This document shows positions 8,264 to 14,956 of a DNA stretch of 64,000 bases, in pieces. Within the stretch, counting starts at the first letter, position 1; each line of letters opens with the position of its first letter. The stretch lies in the NCBI RefSeq assembly GCF_047556435.1, contig NZ_CP180210.1:1426001-1490000 (forward strand), in the 5' to 3' direction. Source of the DNA: Alteromonas sp047556435. Its GTDB lineage: Bacteria; Pseudomonadota; Gammaproteobacteria; Enterobacterales; Alteromonadaceae. The notes beneath the pieces were generated by a model. The model was given only the letters and a program-made list of their open reading frames with translations, was not told where the DNA came from and ran no database searches. The position numbers were made by a program, and so were the translations under genes.

Positions 8264-10641
8264 GGCTCGTTATTCTCGTTGTTATTTTGTGCCCTTGCCG
8301 CCTTTTTGGCTTTTGCTTTCGCAACGGCGGCGGCAATACGGCGCTTTTTCTCTTCTTCAGGAGAAAGCGTTTCTGCATCGTCACTGGACTGTTCAACAGA
8401 AGTTTTTTCGTTCTCAGTCACATCAGCGTCTTCGCCAGCTTGCTTGCGAGACGCCTCTGCGCTCTCTGTTGTGTCGGCGTTGCCATCAGCCGCTTGTGCC
8501 GCCTTTTTCGCTTTGGCTTTCGCAACGGCGGCAGCTACACGACGCTTTTTCTCTTCTTCAGGAGAAAGGGAGTCTTGCGGCTGTGTTGTTGGTGCCTGGC
8601 TATCTGCATTGCTCTTCTCGTACTCAGTGGCAACATCGTCGTCACTGGCTTGCTCGCCAGACGCCTCTGGGATCTTCGTCGTGTCTGTGGTGCTATCAGC
8701 CGCTTGTGCCGCTTTTTTCGCTTTGGCTTTCGCAACGGCGGCGGCTACACGACGCTTTTTCTCTTCTTCAGGAGAAAGAGGGTCTTGTGGCTGCGCTGTT
8801 GGTGCCTGGCTATCTGCGTTGCCTTTCTCGTCCGCGTCAGAGGCAGCTTGCTGTGCCGCCTTTTTGGCCTTTGCGCGAGCTATCGCCGCGGCAACCTTGT
8901 CTTTTTTGTCTTGTTCGGCAGAGGTCGGGGGGGCTTCTTGTTCGTTCTGTTGTGTAGAAGTCTGCGCATTTTGCGCCGCCTGCGCGGCTTTTTTTGCTTT
9001 CGCGCGTTCGACAGCTGCTGCCACCTGCGCTTTCTTGTCGTCCTTAGCCGGCGTCGTGCCCTCTGCGTCTGCCAGTGCAGCCTTTTTGGCTTTCGCTCTG
9101 GCAAGTGCTGCGGCTACTTTGTCTTTCGCTTCGCCTTTCTCGGAGGGCGTATTGGCAGCCGCAAGGCGGGCTTCCTTGGCTTTCCGGTGTTTCTCTTCGC
9201 GCTCCAGCTTTTCCTGTTCCAGGCGAGCCTTGCGCGCTTCAAATCGTTCGCGTGCCTTTTCCGCTTTATTGCGTTCGTCGCGCTGTGTGCGAATTTCCGC
9301 TTTTGCCTGACGGTAATAATGCACCAGTGGTATTTCACTGGGACAAACGTAGGCACAGGCACCACATTCAATACAATCAAAAAGGTCGTATTCTTGCGCT
9401 TTATCCAGCTCTTTTGCTTTGGCATGCCAGTAAAGCTGTTGCGGCAATAGCGACGCGGGACAGGCGGTAGCACAATCCGAACAACGAATGCACGGGCGCT
9501 CACTGTCATCATCCGGCAATTCACGCTTCGCGGGTACCAGCAAACAGTTGGTAATTTTCACTACCGGAATGTCGCTGTCAGTTAATGTGAAGCCCATCAT
9601 CGGGCCACCCATGATGATCTGTGGCTGACGTTGTTTTTTGGGTAAGTAGTTTGCCTGGTCCAGTAAATGGCGAACAGGTGTGCCGATCAGCGCCCAGAAA
9701 TTACCGGGCTGTTGAACGGCCTCTCCGGTCACAGTCACGACCCGTTCTATCAGTGGTTTGCCGTTAAAAATGGCATCTGCGATGGCATAGCTGGTGCCAA
9801 CATTGAACATCAGTACTCCGACATCTGCCGGAAGCCCGTTGCGGGGAACTTCACGTCCAGTGATCACCTGAATAAGCTGCTTCTCACCGCCTGCGGGATA
9901 TTTTGTCTCAACCGCTACCACGCGATAGGCAGCTTTGTCCTGACAAGCAATTTTCATTGCTTCTATGGCTTCAGGTTTGTTGTCCTCTATCGCAATAATG
10001 ATGGCTTTTGGGGACAGCAGGTGTTCGAGTACGTCAATGCCCTGTCGAATTTGCCAGGCGTGCTCACGCATCAGGCGATCGTCGCTGGTGATGTAGGGCT
10101 CGCATTCAACGCCATTGATAATAAGAAATTCGATTTCTTTACTGCTGGCGGTTTTGATGTGCGTGGGAAAGCCAGCGCCACCCATACCTGAAATTCCGGC
10201 GTCGCAAATGGCGGCAACCACTTTTTGCGGTTGCATCTCACGGTAGTTAACCACAGGTGTCAGTGTTGTCCACGTGTCTTTACCGTCCGGTCGGATGGAA
10301 ATGCACATTTCTGTTAACCCACTGGGATGTGCCGTTACGTGAGGGCCAATTGCCACAACCTCCCCGGAGGTCGGCGCATGCACAGGAACGCAAAATGGAT
10401 TCTGACTCGTAGTCAGTGGCTGCGCTTTCAGAACATGGTCGCCAACTTCCACACAGCACTGCCCCTCCGTACCAACGTGTTGTCGCATTGGTACGGTAAT
10501 CAAATCGGGCAGGGGAATACGGGCAATGGCACTATTTGCAGAAAGCGCTTTTCTGTCTTCCGGGTGCACGCCTCCCGGGAAGCTACTGAGCTTATTTTGA
10601 TTCAGGTTAGCAATTATGTCGTCAAATGCTGGATACATCAC
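8260..10641 (-). CDS. rsxC: Electron transport complex subunit RsxC with long repeat tail
   Basis: A 793-residue membrane-associated subunit expected to take electrons from NADH. In order: an N-terminal RnfC domain (PGGVHPEDRKALS), an NADH/FMN-binding region with GISGMGGAGFPTH near residue 150, a SLBB-like region, then two [4Fe-4S] motifs (CIRCSDCATACP about 385, CIECGACAYVCP about 425). From about residue 455 to the end the protein is a Lys/Ala/Glu-rich helical tail. It holds six copies of the motif VAAA(V/I/L)xxAKAKKAA separated by acidic Gln/Ser/Asp linkers. The length exceeds minimal RnfC (about 450) entirely through this tail. The tail is known to vary in length between species; its role is unclear. 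Confidence 0.95.
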   Translation of the reverse strand: MMYPAFDDIIANLNQNKLSSFPGGVHPEDRKALSANSAIARIPLPDLITVPMRQHVGTEGQCCVEVGDHVLKAQPLTTSQNPFCVPVHAPTSGEVVAIGPHVTAHPSGLTEMCISIRPDGKDTWTTLTPVVNYREMQPQKVVAAICDAGISGMGGAGFPTHIKTASSKEIEFLIINGVECEPYITSDDRLMREHAWQIRQGIDVLEHLLSPKAIIIAIEDNKPEAIEAMKIACQDKAAYRVVAVETKYPAGGEKQLIQVITGREVPRNGLPADVGVLMFNVGTSYAIADAIFNGKPLIERVVTVTGEAVQQPGNFWALIGTPVRHLLDQANYLPKKQRQPQIIMGGPMMGFTLTDSDIPVVKITNCLLVPAKRELPDDDSERPCIRCSDCATACPASLLPQQLYWHAKAKELDKAQEYDLFDCIECGACAYVCPSEIPLVHYYRQAKAEIRTQRDERNKAEKARERFEARKARLEQEKLEREEKHRKAKEARLAAANTPSEKGEAKDKVAAALARAKAKKAALADAEGTTPAKDDKKAQVAAAVERAKAKKAAQAAQNAQTSTQQNEQEAPPTSAEQDKKDKVAAAIARAKAKKAAQQAASDADEKGNADSQAPTAQPQDPLSPEEEKKRRVAAAVAKAKAKKAAQAADSTTDTTKIPEASGEQASDDDVATEYEKSNADSQAPTTQPQDSLSPEEEKKRRVAAAVAKAKAKKAAQAADGNADTTESAEASRKQAGEDADVTENEKTSVEQSSDDAETLSPEEEKKRRIAAAVAKAKAKKAARAQNNNENNEP
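8288..9120 (-). repeat. In-frame tandem repeats in the rsxC 3' half
   Basis: Six degenerate copies of a unit encoding AAAxAxAKAKKAA recur across this span. Two neighbouring blocks (about 8361-8570 and 8571-8780) form a near-identical repeat of about 210 bases, sharing TTTCTCTTCTTCAGGAGAAA and the linker GTTGGTGCCTGGCTATCTGC. High identity at DNA level suggests recent duplication or recombination. Confidence 0.85.
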
Positions 10642-10644
10642 GAA

Positions 10645-11214
10645 TTACGATACCATTTTAACCGGAATGTCTCCTTTAGGAGAGTTTGAAAAATCCCACT
10701 TCCATGACGCTGTGGTTTGCGTGACAGGCACCATATCGATGCAGTCGACGGGGCAGGGATCTACACATAAGTCACAGCCGGTACATTCATCGGTGATAAC
10801 CGTATGCATCTGTTTGGCGGCGCCGAGGATAGCATCAACAGGGCAGGCCTGAATGCACTTCGTACAGCCGATACATTCATCTTCTCGAATAAACGCAACT
10901 TTCTTAACGTCTTCCTCGCCATGTGCCTCGTCCAGAGGTTTGGGTTCTACCCCCATCAAGTCGGCCAGCTTTTTAATTGTGGCTTCGCCGCCAGGAGGGC
11001 ATTTATTTATTTCATCACCATTGGCTATCGCTTCGGCATAAGGTCGGCACCCTGGATATCCACACTGGCCGCATTGGGTTTGAGGCAATACTTCATCAAT
11101 TTGTTCGACAAGGGGGTCGCTTTCGACTTTAAACCGAATGCTTGCATAACCAAGGATCAGGCCAAACACTAGCGCGAGCGCACCAATTGCAATAAGACTC
11201 ATGGTTATTGTCAT
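10645..11214 (-). CDS. rsxB: Electron transport complex subunit RsxB (iron-sulfur protein)
   Basis: A 189-residue ferredoxin-like subunit. One N-terminal membrane helix (about 5-25) is followed by a Fe-S domain with C48, C51, C56 and C72 (QCGQCGYPGC...KCPPGG). Two classical [4Fe-4S] motifs follow, CIGCTKCIQACP and CTGCDLCVDPCP. It passes electrons between RsxC and the membrane part. Three bases separate it from rsxC, and its start touches the last base of rsxA. Confidence 0.96.
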   Translation of the reverse strand: MTITMSLIAIGALALVFGLILGYASIRFKVESDPLVEQIDEVLPQTQCGQCGYPGCRPYAEAIANGDEINKCPPGGEATIKKLADLMGVEPKPLDEAHGEEDVKKVAFIREDECIGCTKCIQACPVDAILGAAKQMHTVITDECTGCDLCVDPCPVDCIDMVPVTQTTASWKWDFSNSPKGDIPVKMVS

Positions 11215-11795
11215 CAGACTTTCACCAATCCACTGAATCCCATGAAGGCGAGCGACATCAGTCCCGCAGTGATCATGGCAATAGAAGCGCCTTTAAAAGA
11301 AACGGGGACGTCAGCTGCCGCGAGGCGCTCGCGCATGGCAGCAAAAAGAACCAGTACTAACGAGAATCCAAGCGCTGCACCAAAGCCATAAATCAGGCTT
11401 TCCATCAGTGTATGCTGTTCGGTCAGGTTCAGAAGTGCGACGCCCAACACTGCGCAATTAGTGGTAATTAACGGCAAAAAGATACCCAGCAAACGATACA
11501 GGGTAGGGCTGGTTTTGTGCACAACCATTTCAGTAAATTGCACGACCACGGCAATCACCAGAATAAATGCCAGTGTCCGAAGGTATCCAATACCGAGAGG
11601 CTGAAGCAGGTACGTTTCTACCAGGTAGCTGGACACGGAGGCAAGTGTCAGGACGAAGGTGGTCGCCATCGACATACCTATGGCTGTTTCCAGCTTTCCG
11701 GACACCCCCATAAAAGGACACAGCCCTAAAAACTTTACCAGCACGAAATTGTTGACCAGTACCGTGCCAATTAACAGTAAAAGAAAGTCAGTCAT
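11214..11795 (-). CDS. rsxA: Electron transport complex subunit RsxA
   Basis: A 193-residue polytopic membrane subunit (NqrE family), first gene of the rsxABCDGE-nth operon. Conserved cysteines lie in LVKFLGLCPFMGVS (about residue 25) and ITTNCAVLGVALL (about 113), the ligands of the intramembrane cluster shared with RsxE. Six hydrophobic helices are visible. In E. coli the complex keeps SoxR reduced; in related bacteria the paralogous Rnf couples ferredoxin/NAD electron flow to ion pumping. Which role applies here cannot be told from sequence. Confidence 0.96.
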   Translation of the reverse strand: MTDFLLLLIGTVLVNNFVLVKFLGLCPFMGVSGKLETAIGMSMATTFVLTLASVSSYLVETYLLQPLGIGYLRTLAFILVIAVVVQFTEMVVHKTSPTLYRLLGIFLPLITTNCAVLGVALLNLTEQHTLMESLIYGFGAALGFSLVLVLFAAMRERLAAADVPVSFKGASIAMITAGLMSLAFMGFSGLVKV

Positions 11796-12140
11796 GAAAC
11801 TGTCAGAGATCCTCTTTACGAAAAATTCATCCGGTAACGAATATCATCACCGGGTAATACACTTATTACATGGCGAAAGAGATTTGCCGTTGTTGCGCGC
11901 TTGCGTTCAACGCGGCTTTGATTTTTTCGTTGTTATTACAGGGCAGACATGAGTGTCGTTACAGACAAATGATAACGTATACGCCAGTCTGGCGTTCGCA
12001 TTGTGCAACAAAGATTACTCAGCCCATCGCAAATGCTAGGTATTATCGCTTTTTAAGCCGCGATAAACAACTTGCTCAGAGCAGGGTTTTTCAGAAATTT
12101 CTTTGAGTTTGTAAGGAATTACATAAGAAGAGAGTAAGAG
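11796..12140. other. Non-coding leader of the rsx operon
   Basis: About 345 bases between rsxA and the tRNA genes, all transcribed leftward. It must hold the rsx promoter, but I could not assign -35/-10 hexamers with confidence. A 52-codon plus-strand frame starts inside the rsxA start region and has no ribosome site, so I do not call it a gene. Confidence 0.4.
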
Positions 12141-12217
12141 TGGCTCCCCCTCCCCGACTCGAACGGGGGACCTGCGGATTAACAGTCCGTCGCTCTAACC
12201 AACTGAGCTAAGGGGGA
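12141..12217 (-). tRNA. tRNA-Asn (GTT), copy 2
   Basis: On the minus strand the 77 bases fold as a cloverleaf: acceptor TCCCCCT / AGGGGGA, D-arm TAGCTCAGTTGG, anticodon loop CTGTTAATC (anticodon GTT), T-arm GTTCGAGTC and an encoded CCA end. It is identical to the copy 25 bases upstream. Confidence 0.97.
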
Positions 12218-12242
12218 ATCGTATCTCTTGTGTGTGAAAAGT

Positions 12243-12319
12243 TGGCTCCCCCTCCCCGACTCGAACGGGGGACCTGCGGATTAACAGTCCGTCGCTCTAA
12301 CCAACTGAGCTAAGGGGGA
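12243..12319 (-). tRNA. tRNA-Asn (GTT), copy 1
   Basis: Identical in all 77 bases to the following copy, with the same anticodon GTT and encoded CCA. The 25-base spacer points to a single transcript processed into two tRNAs. Confidence 0.97.
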
Positions 12320-12725
12320 CCTGCTTTTCAACGGAGGCGAATATTAATGAGCATCGGTGTCGCTGTCAACAACCTTGCTAATATTTTTATTCTGATTGCA
12401 CAAAAAATGTTGTTTTAATGTGTTTTAGTGCAAATTTGCATCAAATGCCTGAAAGTAATGCTTAAATAGTGAGCTGTGGCGCTAATCAGAGCCTCCGTTG
12501 CGATTAACTGGTGCAAAGGTAACCAGCAAAAAAACTTAAAACACAAATATAAGATTTAACGGGTTTGTTATATCAAAAAGCTATTAAAATCTCTTTGACT
12601 ACTGGATGTAAAAACAGCCATTCATAAATGTGTAACCTGTACACGTCATACAGGAGGTTAGTCATCACTTACCTTTTTATTCGGTGAAATCGGACTAAAT
12701 CGCGCCAATACTGGCTTTGGGCCAC

Positions 12726-12748
12726 TTATCCACTAAAACTGTGGATAA
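12726..12748. promoter_or_regulatory. DnaA-box inverted pair
   Basis: TTATCCACT (one mismatch) and TGTGGATAA (a perfect DnaA box on the minus strand, TTATCCACA) face each other across five bases, with eight bases perfectly palindromic. Two 13-mers follow at 12871 (GATCTTTTTTTGA) and 12894 (GATCTGTTGGACA), resembling the AT-rich 13-mers of enterobacterial oriC. A DnaA-binding locus is plausible. A chromosomal origin is not supported by the neighbouring genes. Confidence 0.5.
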
Positions 12749-13066
12749 CTATGTTGATAGCTTAACTGGGCGGTCTGGTGAAGCGAGATCCCAGGAGTGT
12801 AAATCGTAATGGATCACTAATTATTGATACATTAAATTTATACTAATCAGTTGGTTACGATTTTTTGGAAGATCTTTTTTTGATCGCTTCAGGGATCTGT
12901 TGGACAAAGATTAGCTTGTGTGTTAATTCACCGACGCGTTGGCAAAAAATACGGGAGAATATAAAATTTCTCCTTGTGGCAACATTAAATTAACATTGCT
13001 GGAAAAAGTGCTGATTCCATGAACACTTAATTTTTATCGAAATGGTGTCTTTTAATTGCCACATGG

Positions 13067-13095
13067 CTGTCAGAAAACTGTCATCGGACTGTCAC
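13067..13095 (+). promoter_or_regulatory. Three-repeat Pho box (PhoB site)
   Basis: CTGTCAG, AAAA, CTGTCAT, CGGA, CTGTCAC: three seven-base direct repeats spaced by four bases, the exact 11-base period of PhoB sites. Two repeats suffice for a classical Pho box. AT-rich sequence able to supply a -10 element (TATCTA at 13110) follows. The target is unclear: the next annotated start is the MATE gene, about 480 bases away. Confidence 0.65.
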
Positions 13096-13236
13096 AGGGA
13101 AATATGGGGTATCTACTGATTAAACAGTGTTCAGAAATAGGTGTTTTTAGTAAATAACCCTGATGAATATTACCAAACGTATATTTAATAAAAGCTTAAT
13201 GATAAAAGCCATGTGTTATTGATAATTATAAACATA

Positions 13237-13377
13237 ATGTTGCTGGCTTCTGGAAAGCCGATGCAAACTTTATCCAATTTGCTACTACTGAATGGTTATT
13301 CACCACACGGATTGCGCCGTATCAGCGTCGGTTACCAGCTTCCTGAACATGAAGAATTGCAGTGTAATGTAGAATAA
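13237..13377 (+). CDS. Possible small protein downstream of the Pho box
   Basis: A 46-codon frame (MLLASGKPMQTLSNLLLL...) ending at TAA. It could begin further upstream at a GTG at 13213, giving a more hydrophobic start. No convincing ribosome site is visible for either, and I know no family for it. It is listed because it is the only frame between the Pho box and the MATE gene whose sequence looks protein-like (NGYSPHGLRRISVGYQLP). Confidence 0.2.
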   Translation: MLLASGKPMQTLSNLLLLNGYSPHGLRRISVGYQLPEHEELQCNVE

Positions 13378-13573
13378 AGTTGTTCGATGACATGGCGAAG
13401 CGTGCAGGGGTCATTTAGACTAGTCAGGTTTTCGCCTCCGCCGACGGAAGGTGCAAAATAAATCTATTATCGCCCGTTGCCAAATCGCACACGACAGGCG
13501 TTCATATACAAAATAACACAGCCCTTTTTTTACACCGGGCGACAAGTCCATGTCGGTGAAACAAGACAAGTAG

Positions 13574-14956
13574 GTGAAAGTGACTATATCGCAGTCTCAA
13601 GAGCGCAAAAATAATCTGACATCCGGAGACATCGGAGCAACGCTGAAGCGAATGACCATACCCATGATTCTGGGCATGATCATGATGATGAGTTTTGGCT
13701 TAATTGATACTTTCTTTGTCAGTTTATTAGGTACCGACCAGCTCGCTGCGATCAGTTTTACGTTTCCGGTCACTTTTACCGTTATCAGCCTGAACATTGG
13801 CCTGGGTATTGGCACCTCAGCCATCATCGGGAAGCTCCAGGGAGCAGGCGAAATAAAAGAATCCCAACAGCATGCAACGGGGGCGTTGACGCTGTCCTTT
13901 CTGCTGGTAGGCGTATTGGCAATTTTGGGGTTTTTGTTTATAGAGCCGGTATTTCACTTACTTAATGCCACTGACAACCTGATGCCATATATTCGCGATT
14001 ATATGGGAATATGGTACGCATCAAGCGTCTTTCTGGCGTTACCAATGGTCGGTAATAGCGTATTGCGAGCGTGCGGAGATACCCGCACACCCAGCATCAT
14101 AATGGCCGCAGGTGGCGGTTTGAATGCTTTATTAGACCCGCTGTTTATCTTCGGATGGGGCCCGGTGCCCGCAATGGGTATTCAGGGGGCAGCCCTCGCT
14201 ACATTTATCGCCTGGTTTGTCGGCGCTAGTTGGATCCTTTATTTACTCGCCATACAGAGAAAACTCATTTTACCGCGTCTGTTAACAATGCCCGAAATGA
14301 AAGCGAGTAGCCGCGATATCCTGCGGATCGGACTGCCTGCTGCAGGCGCAAACATGCTTACCCCTATCGCTGGCGGCGTGATGACCGCCGTGGTGGCCGG
14401 CTATGGTGCCGAAGCCGTTGCTGCCTGGGGGGTGGGTAACAGGATGGAGTCTATTGCCAGCATTGTTATACTGGCGCTGTCGATGACGTTGCCGCCATTT
14501 ATAAGCCAAAATGTAGGGGCGAATAACTACAAGCGGGTGACTGACGCGTACAGCATTGCGCTGAAATTTATTTTACTCTGGCAACTGGCAGTGTTCTTAG
14601 TGATGTTTCTGCTTAGCTCCTGGATAGCCGCGGCATTTGCAAAGGAACAGGAAGTTGCAGAACTTATCAGGTTGTTTTTGATGATTGTGCCGCTTGGTTA
14701 TGGCATGCAGGGCGTGATCATTCTTACAAACTCGTCGTTGAACGCCATGCATCGCCCGATGTCTGCATTAGTACTCAGTGTCATCCGCCTGTTTGTTTTT
14801 TTCGTACCTGTGAGTGTGGCAGGAAGCCTGCTTTTTGATTTACAGGGATTGTTCTGGGGAACCGTCGTAGCCAATATCTGTATGGCCTCGATATCATTTA
14901 TTGTGTTCAGGCGCGCACTGGCACAGGAAAAATATGAGGAAGATGTAAAAGCATGA
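13574..14956 (+). CDS. MATE family multidrug/Na+ efflux transporter
   Basis: A 460-residue inner-membrane antiporter with twelve predicted helices in two MATE halves. The first half starts near residue 28 (MTIPMILGMIMMMSFGLIDTFFVSLLG), the second near 250 (ILRIGLPAAGANML). The family exports cationic drugs or metabolites in exchange for Na+ or H+; the substrate cannot be inferred. The GTG start at 13574 is supported by reading-frame onset rather than a strong ribosome site. The stop overlaps the uvrB start (ATGA), so this exporter and the repair gene are translationally coupled. Confidence 0.88.
   Translation: MKVTISQSQERKNNLTSGDIGATLKRMTIPMILGMIMMMSFGLIDTFFVSLLGTDQLAAISFTFPVTFTVISLNIGLGIGTSAIIGKLQGAGEIKESQQHATGALTLSFLLVGVLAILGFLFIEPVFHLLNATDNLMPYIRDYMGIWYASSVFLALPMVGNSVLRACGDTRTPSIIMAAGGGLNALLDPLFIFGWGPVPAMGIQGAALATFIAWFVGASWILYLLAIQRKLILPRLLTMPEMKASSRDILRIGLPAAGANMLTPIAGGVMTAVVAGYGAEAVAAWGVGNRMESIASIVILALSMTLPPFISQNVGANNYKRVTDAYSIALKFILLWQLAVFLVMFLLSSWIAAAFAKEQEVAELIRLFLMIVPLGYGMQGVIILTNSSLNAMHRPMSALVLSVIRLFVFFVPVSVAGSLLFDLQGLFWGTVVANICMASISFIVFRRALAQEKYEEDVKA

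Larger units (their letters stand above)
12320..13573. other. Long AT-rich intergenic region with regulatory-like motifs
   Basis: About 1.25 kb with no long reading frame, unusual in a window this gene-dense. It contains a DnaA-box inverted repeat, five GATC sites within 111 bases, two GATCT-type AT-rich 13-mers, a three-repeat Pho box and one weak 46-codon frame (listed separately or in the findings). The promoter of the tRNA-Asn pair (leftward) and of the MATE-uvrB unit (rightward) must lie here. No tRNA, rRNA or transposon remnant is visible. Confidence 0.6.

Noticed and set aside
8159..9450. Long plus-strand open frames (383 and 404 codons) opposite rsxC
   Set aside because: They mirror the Lys/Ala repeat tail of rsxC on the other strand; their Ala/Phe/Arg-rich translation is a composition artefact and no ribosome site fits.
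11794..11952. 52-codon plus-strand frame across the rsxA start
   Set aside because: No ribosome site and it overlaps the rsxA start on the other strand.
12637..12653. LexA-like palindrome CTGT...ACAG upstream of the MATE-uvrB unit
   Set aside because: The spacer is nine bases, not eight, and the site is more than 900 bases from the MATE start.
12320..13573. Chromosomal replication origin
   Set aside because: DnaA boxes and 13-mer-like sequences are present, but only two boxes are convincing and the usual neighbours (dnaA, dnaN, mnmG, rpmH) are absent.
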